19,390 bases of DNA from Frateuria_A sp035695185 (lineage in GTDB: Bacteria > Pseudomonadota > Gammaproteobacteria > Xanthomonadales > Rhodanobacteraceae). The position numbers were made by a program, and so were the translations under genes. The stretch lies in NCBI RefSeq assembly GCF_035695185.1, contig NZ_DASSES010000215.1, positions 1 to 19,390 of the forward strand, read 5' to 3'. A model generated the notes under the pieces. The model had not been told where the DNA came from. It saw nothing but the letters and a program-made list of their open reading frames with translations, and did no database searches. Positions 12,429 through 19,390 of the stretch are shown here, piece by piece (position 1 is the stretch's first letter; the number at the start of each line of letters is the position of its first letter).

Positions 12429-12434
12429 ATTCTA
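12429..12434 (-). promoter_or_regulatory. Possible -10 box of the birA operon
   Basis: Read leftward the sequence TAGAAT lies about 70 bases before the birA ATG, in the 189-base divergent gap. A GTGAC about 16 bases upstream is a poor -35. The call rests on the -10 match and position only. Confidence 0.3.
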
Positions 12435-12549
12435 GCCTTTACGGTCGCCCGTCACGCCTCGGCCAGACGGCCGCGGTGGACACTGGCAACGTCCTCACGT
12501 TTCTGCGACGATCGGGACTCTTGGCTGGTGGATCAAGGGGTTGGTCGCC

Positions 12550-12837
12550 ATGGGACTCACACGCTGCCTGTTCGGAAGCCTGCTCGCGCTCGCCAGCGTG
12601 GGTACCGCCTCCGCCATGGGCGCGACCACGCAGAACGCCCCCACCCCGCACGCCACCATCGATAGCGGCAGCCATGACGGTGGTGGCGGCGATGTTTCGA
12701 CCGCCAACCGCGACTGCACCCTGCCCGGTCCGGCCGACAGCTCGGACGACGGCGGCGGCGGGACGACACCGCATCCGCGCGCCAGCCATCACAGCAGTCT
12801 GGGCTGGCAGTCGCTGTTGCCCGGCTCGATCCAGTAA
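12550..12837 (+). CDS. Small secreted protein of unknown function
   Basis: The protein has 95 residues. A Sec signal peptide is clear (MGLTRCLFGSLLALASVG, ending in TASA at about residue 22). The mature part is low-complexity, with two DGGGG blocks (SHDGGGGDV and SSDDGGGGTT), two Cys flanking neither cleanly, and a His/Ser stretch before a distinctive end, LGWQSLLPGSIQ. I recall similar small proteins with a W-Q-S-L-L-P-G end in Xanthomonadales, without a known role. The ATG at 12550 is preceded by AAGGGG; the TTG nine bases earlier is less likely. The gene is divergent from birA and convergent with phoQ. Confidence 0.65.
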   Translation: MGLTRCLFGSLLALASVGTASAMGATTQNAPTPHATIDSGSHDGGGGDVSTANRDCTLPGPADSSDDGGGGTTPHPRASHHSSLGWQSLLPGSIQ

Positions 12838-12887
12838 CCCGAAGCACGCGGCTCGCCCGTCCGCATCGAAACGGGGCTCGGCAGACG

Positions 12888-14264
12888 CTAGCTCGCCGGC
12901 AGGTTCACGCTGAAGCGCGCACCACCCAGTTCGGGCGAGCGATCCACCACCAGTTCGCCGCGGTACGCCTTGACGATGTCCTGCACGATCGACAGGCCGA
13001 TGCCGTGGCCCTGCACGCGCTCGTCGCCGCGCACGCCGCGCTGGAGCACCTTCTCGATCTGGTCGCCGGCGATGCCGGGACCGTCGTCTTCCACGCTCAG
13101 CCACAGGCCGGGGCGCTGGCGCCCGGCCTGCGGTTGCGCCTTGACCACCAGCAGCACGCGGTGGCCGGCCCACTTGAAGCCGTTCTCCAGCAGGTTGCCC
13201 ATCAGTTCCAGCAGGTCGCCCTGCTCGCCGTAGAACGCCGCGCCCTCGTCCATCTCGAACTCGCACAGCACGTTCTTCGCCGCGTAGACCTTTTCCAGGC
13301 TGCGCACCAGGTCCTCGGCATGACCGGCGATCGGCACCGCGCTGGCGAAGGTCTGGCGGCCGGACGTGGCGGCGCGGGCAAGCTGGTAGGCGACCAGCTC
13401 GTCCATGCGCCGGACCTGGTCGAGCACGTCGCCACGCAGTGCCGGTTCGTTGCCCGAGGACTCCAGCCGCGAGCGGATCACCGCCAGCGGCGTCTTCAGG
13501 CTGTGCGCGAGGTCGGCCAGGGTGTTGCGCGTGCGCGTGCGCTGTTCGCGCTCCGAATCGATGAATGCATTGATGCGGTCGGTCAGCGGGATCAGTTCCA
13601 GCGGGTACTGGCTGTCCAGGTGGTCGCTCTTGCCCCGCTCCACCCGCGCCATGTCGGTGGCCACCTTGCGCAGCGGCGTCAGGCTCCAGCGCAGCAGCAG
13701 CAGCTGCAGCACGATCAGCATCACGCCCAGGATCGACAGCATGCCGACCAGGGTGCGCCGGTAGACCGCGTTCTCGCCCTCGAACTGACCCTCGGTCTGC
13801 GCCACCATGAAGGTGAGCCTGAGCGGCTTCTTGTCCGGCACGTCCCAGGCCACGCCGAACGCGTAGTAGTAGAGCCGGCCCATGCGCGTCTCGACCGGGC
13901 CAACGAAGCGGCTCTCACCCGGATCGAGCGTCTTGAGGAAGGCGAAGTCGCGGCCGATCGCCGAGGACGACTCCCAGCGAAAGCCCTTGTCGCCCAGCAC
14001 CACTGCGTACAGGCCCGAGCCCGGCTGCGAAAAGCTCGGGTCCGGCGGCGCATCCGGCAGCAGGACCTTGCCGTAGCGCGACACCTCGGTGCCGGCCAGG
14101 TAGGCGATCACGTAGTTCTGCAGGCGGTCGTGCAGGTTGCTGAGCGCGGTCTCGTGGTTGGCGCGCGAAAGCGTCAGGCCGACCAGCCCGAGGAAGCCGG
14201 CCAGCACCAGGCCGGTGGCGATGGCCGCGCGCGCCGCCAGCGAAAACGGACGAGGCGCGAACAT
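12888..14264 (-). CDS. phoQ: PhoQ-like sensor histidine kinase
   Basis: The protein has 458 residues, close to usual PhoQ length. TM1 is at about 13-33, a periplasmic sensor at about 34-168, and TM2 at about 171-192 (LVGMLSILGVMLIVLQLLL). A HAMP-like linker follows. The dimerisation box LADLAHSLKTPLAV has phospho-acceptor His254. The ATPase domain has N box GNLLENGFKWA, G1 box VEDDGPGIAG and G2 box GHGIGLSIV. Ligands of PhoQ in other bacteria are divalent cations, acid pH and cationic peptides; the ligand here is not visible. It lies 79 bases downstream of phoP on the same strand and lacks a clear ribosome site. The phoQ name rests on architecture and the phoP partner. Confidence 0.88.
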   Translation of the reverse strand: MFAPRPFSLAARAAIATGLVLAGFLGLVGLTLSRANHETALSNLHDRLQNYVIAYLAGTEVSRYGKVLLPDAPPDPSFSQPGSGLYAVVLGDKGFRWESSSAIGRDFAFLKTLDPGESRFVGPVETRMGRLYYYAFGVAWDVPDKKPLRLTFMVAQTEGQFEGENAVYRRTLVGMLSILGVMLIVLQLLLLRWSLTPLRKVATDMARVERGKSDHLDSQYPLELIPLTDRINAFIDSEREQRTRTRNTLADLAHSLKTPLAVIRSRLESSGNEPALRGDVLDQVRRMDELVAYQLARAATSGRQTFASAVPIAGHAEDLVRSLEKVYAAKNVLCEFEMDEGAAFYGEQGDLLELMGNLLENGFKWAGHRVLLVVKAQPQAGRQRPGLWLSVEDDGPGIAGDQIEKVLQRGVRGDERVQGHGIGLSIVQDIVKAYRGELVVDRSPELGGARFSVNLPAS

Positions 14265-14343
14265 GGATCAGCAGCCGCCCGTGGGCTGCAGGCGGCGCAA
14301 CGCGTGCGTGCTCGGGGGCCGCCGCAGGACCATGGATCGGCGC

Positions 14344-15036
14344 TCAGTCGTCGTCGCCGTCGCTGCGCGGAATGGCGAAACGGTAGCCCCGGCCGCGCAC
14401 GGTCTCGATCGGCTTGAGCGTGCTGTCCGGGTCAAGCTTGCGCCGCAGGCGACCGATGAAGACTTCCAGCACATTGGAGTCGCGATCGAAATCCTGCTGG
14501 TAGATGTGCTCGGTGAGGTCGGCCTTGGAGACCAGTTCCCCGGCGTGCAGCATCAGGTATTCGAGCACCTTGTATTCGTAGCTGGTCAGGTCGACCGGCT
14601 TGCCTTCGACGGTGACGGTCTGCGCGGTGGTGTCGAGCTTGATCGGCCCGCAGGCCAGCACCGGCTTGGACCAGCCGCTGGCGCGGCGGACCAGCGCGTT
14701 GATGCGCGCCAGCAGTTCCTCGACGTGGAACGGCTTGACCAGGTAATCGTCGGCACCGTGCTTCAGGCCCTCGACCTTGTCCTGCCAGGAACCGCGCGCG
14801 GTGAGGATCAGGATCGGGTAACGCTGGCCGGCCTCGCGCAGGGCCTTGACCAGCTCCATGCCGGACATCTTGGGCAGTCCAAGGTCGATGATCGCCAGGT
14901 CGAACGGCACCTCGCGTCCGAGGTAGATGCCCTCCTCGCCGTCCTGCGCGGCATCGACCGCGAAGCCGTCGCGTTTCAGCCGCGCGGCGAGGGTCTCGCG
15001 CAAGGGCGCCTCGTCCTCGACCAAAAGGATGCGCAT
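14344..15036 (-). CDS. phoP: PhoP-like OmpR-family response regulator
   Basis: The protein has 230 residues. The receiver domain (1-120) has the acidic pair ED (7-8), phospho-acceptor Asp51 in IIDLGLPKMSG, Thr79 in ILTARG and Lys101 in LVKPFH. The C-terminal winged HTH of the OmpR type has LTSYEYKVLEYLMLHAGELV, then EHIYQQDFDRDSNVLEVFIG-R-L-R-R-K and ETVRGRGYRF. The EHIYQ-x-x-x-DRDSN pattern is characteristic of PhoP/CarR-type regulators. Transcription targets probably include envelope and Mg2+ homeostasis genes. The ATG overlaps the stop of the PepSY gene by one base, and AAGGAG lies before it, so the three genes are one operon. Confidence 0.93.
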   Translation of the reverse strand: MRILLVEDEAPLRETLAARLKRDGFAVDAAQDGEEGIYLGREVPFDLAIIDLGLPKMSGMELVKALREAGQRYPILILTARGSWQDKVEGLKHGADDYLVKPFHVEELLARINALVRRASGWSKPVLACGPIKLDTTAQTVTVEGKPVDLTSYEYKVLEYLMLHAGELVSKADLTEHIYQQDFDRDSNVLEVFIGRLRRKLDPDSTLKPIETVRGRGYRFAIPRSDGDDD

Positions 15037-15338
15037 CAGTGTGTCTCCTTCTTGCCTGCGCCGTTGCCGGCCGGGTGTTTTTCGGTGCCCGCGCGCGGGG
15101 CATCGGACGTGATCGAGATGGTCCGCACGTGGCCTTCCGGGGTGAGCACCTTGATGCGGTACTCGGTCCGCCGGCCGAACTTGCGCGGATCAGCCGACAA
15201 TATCTTACCGCCGGTGTCCTGTTGCACCTTCGCCACCGCCTCTTCCAGCGTCATCGGCGCCTTTTCCTGAGGCGCGGCATGCACCAGCACCGGCATCAGC
15301 AGGGCCGGCAGGCAGGCAAGGAGGCGTCGGGGCAGCAT
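15036..15338 (-). CDS. Periplasmic PepSY-domain protein co-transcribed with phoPQ
   Basis: From ATG 15338 the protein has 100 residues: a signal peptide (MLPRRLLACLPALLMPVLVHA) and one PepSY-like domain (TLEEAVAKVQQDTGGKILSA, then EYRIKVLTPEGHVRTISI). The tail is rich in Lys, Gly and His. PepSY domains often sit in the periplasm and are thought to inhibit proteases or act as sensor accessories. An alternative start at 15416 overlaps the dusA stop in an ATGA and adds 26 residues before the signal peptide. The shorter form is preferred because it gives a normal signal peptide, although its ribosome site is weak. Its stop overlaps phoP, suggesting a role tied to PhoQ sensing. Confidence 0.82.
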   Translation of the reverse strand: MLPRRLLACLPALLMPVLVHAAPQEKAPMTLEEAVAKVQQDTGGKILSADPRKFGRRTEYRIKVLTPEGHVRTISITSDAPRAGTEKHPAGNGAGKKETH

Positions 15339-15412
15339 CGTCGTCAAGGGGATGGCTCGGGTCCAAATGGCTACCAGCCTAGGCAGGCGGGCCTGAACCA
15401 TGCCCGGCCGGC

Positions 15413-16396
15413 TCATGCCGCGTCCCGGCGGCCGCTGGCGGCCCGTTCGAGCAGGCTCCAGCCCGCGCCCGGCAGGTGCGCGCCCTCGCTCAGCACGCGG
15501 CGGAAGGTGCGCGCGCCGGGCTCGCCCTGGTACAGCCCGAGCAGGTGCCGGCTGATGTGCTTGAGCGCGGTGCCGCGCTTGAGCTCCGCCTCCACGTAGG
15601 GCTGCAGGTGGCCGAGCACCTCTTCCCGCGAGGGCATGGGCGCGCCGTACAGGGCCGCTTCAAGCTGGGCCAGCAGGTAGGGATCGTGGTAGGCCGCGCG
15701 ACCGAGCATCACGCCGTCGACCTGCGCCAGGTGCGCCTGCACGGCCTCCACCGAGGTGATGCCGCCGTTGATCACCACCACCAGTTGCGGAAACTCGCGC
15801 TTGAGGCGGTACACCCGCTCGTAGTCCAGCGGCGGGATCTCGCGGTTCTCCTTCGGGCTCAGGCCCTTGAGCCAGGCCTTACGGGCATGCACCACCAGCA
15901 CCTGGACGCCCGCCGCGACCATGGTTTCGGCGAAGTGCTGCAGGTCGGCGTAGTCGTCCTGGTCATCCACGCCGATCCGGCACTTGACCGTCACCGGCAC
16001 CTCCACCGCCTCGCGCATCGCGCGCACGCACTCGCCGACCAGCGCCGGCTCGCGCATCAGGCAGGCACCGAAGCGGCCGGACTGCACGCGGTCGGACGGA
16101 CAGCCGACGTTGAGGTTGATCTCGTCATAGCCGGCCTGCGCCCCCAGCCGCGCCGCCTGCGCCAGCTCGGCCGGCTCGCTGCCGCCCAGCTGCAGCGCCA
16201 CCGGATGCTCCTGCTGGCTGTGCTCGAGCAGGCGCAGCTGGCCGCCGCGCACCAGTGCGGCGCTGGTCACCATCTCGGTGTACAGCCGCGCGCTGGGCGA
16301 CAGCAGCCGGTGGAAAAAGCGGCAGTGCCGATCCGTCCAGTCCATCATCGGGGCGACGCACAGGCGGAAATCGGCAGGGGCGGGGGACACGCTCAT
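15413..16396 (-). CDS. dusA: tRNA-dihydrouridine(20/20a) synthase
   Basis: DusA is an FMN enzyme that reduces uridine to dihydrouridine at tRNA positions 20/20a using NADPH. The protein has 327 residues, typical of DusA. Visible are the N-terminal FMN strand VAPMMDWTDRHCR (14-26), EMVTSAALVRG, the catalytic Cys99 in LNVGCPSDRVQSGRFGACLM, the VKCRIGVDD strand, VVHARKAWLKGLSPKENR and the late phosphate-binding GGI and VMLGRAAYHDP. The GVDD-x-DDYAD and HARKAWLKGLSPKENR motifs separate DusA from DusB/C. It is divergent from fpr, with a 154-base gap, and precedes the PepSY-phoPQ genes. Confidence 0.95.
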   Translation of the reverse strand: MSVSPAPADFRLCVAPMMDWTDRHCRFFHRLLSPSARLYTEMVTSAALVRGGQLRLLEHSQQEHPVALQLGGSEPAELAQAARLGAQAGYDEINLNVGCPSDRVQSGRFGACLMREPALVGECVRAMREAVEVPVTVKCRIGVDDQDDYADLQHFAETMVAAGVQVLVVHARKAWLKGLSPKENREIPPLDYERVYRLKREFPQLVVVINGGITSVEAVQAHLAQVDGVMLGRAAYHDPYLLAQLEAALYGAPMPSREEVLGHLQPYVEAELKRGTALKHISRHLLGLYQGEPGARTFRRVLSEGAHLPGAGWSLLERAASGRRDAA

Positions 16397-16550
16397 GCGC
16401 GCATTGTACGTGGCGGGGCGCGGCCGACGGGCACCGGTGGGCCGGATGGCTTACCCTATGCCTCTCGCGCCCCGCCCGGCGCCCGCCTTGCGTGGGCGCG
16501 CTCCAGGCCCCATCCACGGCGCACTCCCAACGATTCGAGACGACAGACAC

Positions 16551-17327
16551 ATGGTGGCATTGGCGACCGAGCACGTGATCGACGTGCGGCACTGGAACGA
16601 CAGCCTCTTCAGCTTCCGCGCCACGCGCGATCCGGGCTTCCGCTTCGAGAGCGGGCAGTTCGTGATGATCGGCTTGGAAGTGGACGGTCGTCCGCTGATG
16701 CGCGCCTACTCGATCGCCAGCGCCAACTGGGAGGAGCACCTGGAGTTCTTCTCGATCAAGGTGCCCAACGGCCCGCTCACCTCGCGCCTGCAGCACCTCC
16801 AGCCGGGCGACCCGCTGGTGGTCAGCCGCAAACCGACCGGCACGCTCGTGCTGGACGACTTGAAGCCCGGCCGGCATCTCTACCTGCTCGGCACCGGCAC
16901 GGGCCTGGCGCCGTTCATGAGCATCATCCGCGACCCGGCGACCTACGAGCGCTACGAGAAGATCGTGCTGGCCCACGGCGTGCGCCATGTGAGTGACCTG
17001 GCCTATGCCGACTACCTCGAGCGCGAGCTGCCGCAGCACGAGTACCTGGGCGAGCTCGTGCGCGCGAAGCTGGTCTACTACCCCACCGTCACCCGCGAGC
17101 CGTTCCGTCATCGCGGGCGCATCACCGACGCCATTGTCGACGGCGTCATGAGCCAGGCGACCGGCCTGCCGCCGCTCAATCCGGCCACGGACCGGGTGAT
17201 GCTGTGCGGCAGCCCGGCCATGCTGGACGACCTGTGCGCACTGCTGGACGGACGCGGCTTCCAGGCCTCGCCACGCACGCGCGAGCCGGGCGACTACGTG
17301 ATCGAGCGCGCCTTCGTCGAGAAGTAG
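16551..17327 (+). CDS. fpr: Ferredoxin/flavodoxin-NADP+ reductase
   Basis: Fpr transfers electrons between NADPH and ferredoxin or flavodoxin through FAD and takes part in oxidative-stress defence and Fe-S metabolism. The protein has 258 residues. The FAD domain carries RAYSIAS (51-57) and the EFFSIKVPNGPLTSRL segment. The NADP domain begins with GTGTGLAPFMSII (114-126) and has VMLCGSPAML (the C-G-S-P nucleotide loop). The C-terminal YVIERAFVEK is the form common in gammaproteobacterial and rhizobial Fpr. The ATG at 16551 gives the expected N-terminus; the frame is open upstream but without homology. The ribosome site is weak. It stands as a single gene. Confidence 0.93.
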   Translation: MVALATEHVIDVRHWNDSLFSFRATRDPGFRFESGQFVMIGLEVDGRPLMRAYSIASANWEEHLEFFSIKVPNGPLTSRLQHLQPGDPLVVSRKPTGTLVLDDLKPGRHLYLLGTGTGLAPFMSIIRDPATYERYEKIVLAHGVRHVSDLAYADYLERELPQHEYLGELVRAKLVYYPTVTREPFRHRGRITDAIVDGVMSQATGLPPLNPATDRVMLCGSPAMLDDLCALLDGRGFQASPRTREPGDYVIERAFVEK

Positions 17328-17447
17328 CAGCGGGCTCGTCTGGCGCGGGCGCGCACCCGCGCACGGCCACAGCTTCAACAGCCCATCCACACCCGCACCG
17401 CTAGCCTCGACGGTCCGGCGCATCGCGCCGCTTCGTTCGGGAGACCC

Positions 17448-18590
17448 GTGTCAAGCAGCGCTCCGCCCCATGCACAGGCCGGCCAGGCACGCGGCAGCGT
17501 GGTACTGGCCGTCGGGCGCGAAGCCGCGCACTCCCGCCACGAGGCCGCCGCGCACGCGGCCATTGCGCAGCAGCTGGCCGAATTGCTCGACTACGACTTC
17601 GCCGGCGCCTACGTCCCCGGCCGGCGCTACCCCGGGCCGCTCTATTTCGTGCCGGGAGACGTGCTGATCGGACTGGAGCTGGCCGAGGCCTGCGGCATCC
17701 GCAGCGCCGCCGACCTGTTCGGCGGCGTGGTTCCCGACCGCGTGCTGGCCTCCAAGGCGATCACCCACCCGCTGGTCGATGCACCCACCTGCATCCCGGA
17801 GGGATGGTCCGGCAGCTTCGCCGAGCGCGTGCGCCCGGTGGTGCTGCCCGGCTACAGCGCCTACGCCGCCGCCGATGCGCGCCGGGCCGGGCGCGCGCTG
17901 TTGCACCTGGGCCCCGTGCGCATCAAGCCCGCGCACGGCAACGCCGGCCGTGGCCAGCGCGTGGCAGGCGACATCAGCGAGCTGGATGCGATCGTCGCCT
18001 CGTTCGACGAGCAGGCGCTGGCCCGCGATGGACTGGTGCTGGAAACCGACCTGGTCGACCTGACGACCTGGAGTGTCGGCCAGGTGCGGGTGGGGCCCTA
18101 CACCATCGCCTACTACGGCACCCAGTGGCTGACTCGCGACAACGCCGGCGACGTTGCCTATGGCGGCTCCAGCCTGCGCGTGCACCGGGGTGGCTTCGAT
18201 GCGCTGCTGCGCGAACCGCTGCCGCCCCCCGTGCGCGCGGCGGCGGCGCAGGCGCAGCTCTACGACGAGGCGGCGCGGCAGTGCTTCCCGCGGATGTTCG
18301 CCTCGCGCCGCAACTACGACGTGGTGCAGGGCAAGGACCATCGCGGCCAGCCGCACGCCGGCGTACTCGAGGCCTCCTGGCGCATCGGCGGCGCCAGCGG
18401 CGCCGAGGCGGCGGCACTGCTGCGCCTGCGCGCCGAGCCTGGCCGCCGCTGGCTGGGTGTGCGTTCCGAGGAACGCTACGGCGCCGATGCCACGCCGCCG
18501 CCAGCCGCCAGCGTGCTGTTCCATGGCGTCGACCCGGAGGTCGGCCCGCTACTCAAGTTCACCGTGGTGGAGGACGATGACGACCCGTAG
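17448..18590 (+). CDS. DUF3182 family protein, ATP-grasp-like
   Basis: The protein has 380 residues, starting at a GTG preceded by GGGAG. The sequence fits the DUF3182 family: GAYVPGRRYPGPLYFVP near residue 60, ITHPLVDAPTC in the middle, RIKPAHGNAGRGQ (about 158-170) and YGTQWLTRDNAG further on. The R-I-K-P with the Gly-rich turn and the late SWRIGGASGAE recall an ATP-grasp ligase, where similar elements bind ATP and Mg2+; this is inference. No signal peptide or membrane segment is visible. The last 14 bases overlap the start of the alpha/beta hydrolase, so both are probably translated together and may act in one pathway. The substrate is unknown. Confidence 0.8.
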   Translation: MSSSAPPHAQAGQARGSVVLAVGREAAHSRHEAAAHAAIAQQLAELLDYDFAGAYVPGRRYPGPLYFVPGDVLIGLELAEACGIRSAADLFGGVVPDRVLASKAITHPLVDAPTCIPEGWSGSFAERVRPVVLPGYSAYAAADARRAGRALLHLGPVRIKPAHGNAGRGQRVAGDISELDAIVASFDEQALARDGLVLETDLVDLTTWSVGQVRVGPYTIAYYGTQWLTRDNAGDVAYGGSSLRVHRGGFDALLREPLPPPVRAAAAQAQLYDEAARQCFPRMFASRRNYDVVQGKDHRGQPHAGVLEASWRIGGASGAEAAALLRLRAEPGRRWLGVRSEERYGADATPPPAASVLFHGVDPEVGPLLKFTVVEDDDDP

Positions 18591-19350
18591 CAGCAACACC
18601 GACATCGCCGTCGATGGCACCCATCTGGCCGGGACCGTACTGGCGCCCGGCTCGACCATCCCCGGCGTACTGTTCGTGCACGGCTGGGGTGGCTGCCAGG
18701 AACGCGACCTGGGACGCGCCCAGCAGATGGCCGCGCTGGGCTGCATCTGCCTGACCTTCGACATGCGCGGGCACGTGCGCACCGAGGGTATGCGCGAGAC
18801 GGTCACCCGCGAGCAGAACCTTGCCGATGTCGTGGCCGCTTACGACCACCTGCGCATGCAACCGCACGTCGACCCCGACGCCATCCTGGTGGTCGGCGCC
18901 AGCTACGGGGGCTACCTCGCTTCCATCCTCACCTCGCTGCGCCCGGTGAAATGGCTCGCCCTGCGCGTGCCGGCGCTGTATATGGACGAGGACTGGGACC
19001 GGCCCAAGCGCTCGCTGTTGCGCAAGGAGCTGGACGCCTACCGCAGCCGGGTACTCGAACCCGACGACAACCGCGCCCTGCGCGCCTGCAGCGACTTCCG
19101 TGGCGACGTGCTGATCGTCGAGTCGGGCCACGACCACCTGGTCGCGCACCCGGCGATCGTCAGTTATCGCAATGCCTTCCGGCAGACCCATTCGATCACC
19201 TACCGGCTCATCGACGAGGCCGATCACGCGCTCTCCAGTCCGGACTGCCAGCGCGCCTACACCTCGATGCTCCTGGGCTGGGCGACCGAGATGGTGTTCG
19301 GCGCCCGTGCCGGCGGCGCCCCCGGCCAGGCCCCGCCACGCGCCCCGTAG
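18577..19350 (+). CDS. Alpha/beta hydrolase
   Basis: The protein has 257 residues and the complete catalytic set of the fold. The oxyanion strand is VLFVHGWGG. The nucleophile elbow is GASYGGY with Ser109. The acid is probably Asp186 in ESGHDHLV, and the His is His217 in EADHALSS. The order and spacing fit dienelactone-hydrolase/acylaminopeptidase-like (S9-related) serine hydrolases, and no lid domain is evident. There is no signal peptide, so it is cytoplasmic. GGAGG (18569-18573) lies only three bases before the ATG, an unusually short spacing. Translation probably depends on coupling with the overlapping DUF3182 gene. The Gly/Ala/Pro-rich C-terminus (ARAGGAPGQAPPRAP) looks unstructured. 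The substrate is unknown. Confidence 0.87.
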   Translation: MTTRSSNTDIAVDGTHLAGTVLAPGSTIPGVLFVHGWGGCQERDLGRAQQMAALGCICLTFDMRGHVRTEGMRETVTREQNLADVVAAYDHLRMQPHVDPDAILVVGASYGGYLASILTSLRPVKWLALRVPALYMDEDWDRPKRSLLRKELDAYRSRVLEPDDNRALRACSDFRGDVLIVESGHDHLVAHPAIVSYRNAFRQTHSITYRLIDEADHALSSPDCQRAYTSMLLGWATEMVFGARAGGAPGQAPPRAP

Positions 19351-19390
19351 AGTGTGCCGGCGGTGCCGCGGCGGCGGCTTGCCGATGCCG

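Noticed and set aside
14268..14333. A 21-codon frame (ending five bases before the phoQ ATG) as a leader peptide
   Set aside because: It has no ribosome site and its sequence (Arg/Pro-rich) looks like non-coding GC-rich DNA. Coupling to phoQ cannot be excluded but is unsupported.
15476..16996. A 506-residue plus-strand frame across dusA and fpr
   Set aside because: It is antisense to dusA and out of frame with fpr. The composition is that of a shadow of high-GC coding sequence.
16125..17423. A 432-residue minus-strand frame across fpr and the dusA start
   Set aside because: It is a codon-shadow frame in GC-rich DNA. It lies antisense to the clearly recognised fpr gene and overlaps dusA in another frame, with no family features.

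Overview
The window is GC-rich and gammaproteobacterial. The right half is ordinary chromosome with the gene order birA-coaX-SPOR protein-tRNA-Thr, a PepSY-phoP-phoQ operon behind dusA, an Fpr-type reductase, and a DUF3182/hydrolase pair. This fits the Xanthomonadales/Lysobacterales, probably Rhodanobacteraceae (Rhodanobacter/Dyella/Luteibacter type). The genus is inferred from gene content, not measured.

Positions 1 to about 9793 are an integrated phage-like element lying against the 3' end of tRNA-Thr(UGU). Its other end, and any integrase, lie outside the window. From left to right it holds: a repeat region with seven copies of GGCGACA plus an inverted copy and a large hairpin; a leftward two-gene operon (a 59-residue unknown and a protein with two tandem HTH_17/excisionase-like domains); a 361-base regulatory region rich in palindromes; and a rightward operon of a coiled-coil protein, a scaffold-like protein, a terminase small subunit, a 703-residue beta-helix tailspike, an internal virion/DNA-ejection-type protein and a small phage protein. 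No large terminase, portal, capsid or tail tube gene lies between the small terminase and the tailspike. The element is therefore either a deleted prophage or a phage satellite that depends on a helper.

The right edge of the element (about 6760-9790) carries mostly leftward accessory genes: a two-helix membrane protein; a pair coding for a small lipoprotein and a secreted DUF3761 protein; and a Panacea (DUF4065) antitoxin-like gene followed 12 bases later by an uncharacterised toxin candidate. The Panacea pair has a plausible promoter, a 16-base palindrome at its -10 box, and three perfect DnaA boxes just upstream. The Panacea pair and the possible satellite architecture are the two most interesting points of the window.

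The chromosomal half works in four units. BirA (biotin ligase), CoaX (type III pantothenate kinase) and a SPOR-domain protein form one leftward operon running toward the tRNA. DusA, a PepSY periplasmic protein and the PhoP/PhoQ two-component system form a second leftward unit. Fpr is divergent from dusA. A DUF3182 protein and an alpha/beta hydrolase overlap by 14 bases and form a rightward pair at the end of the window.
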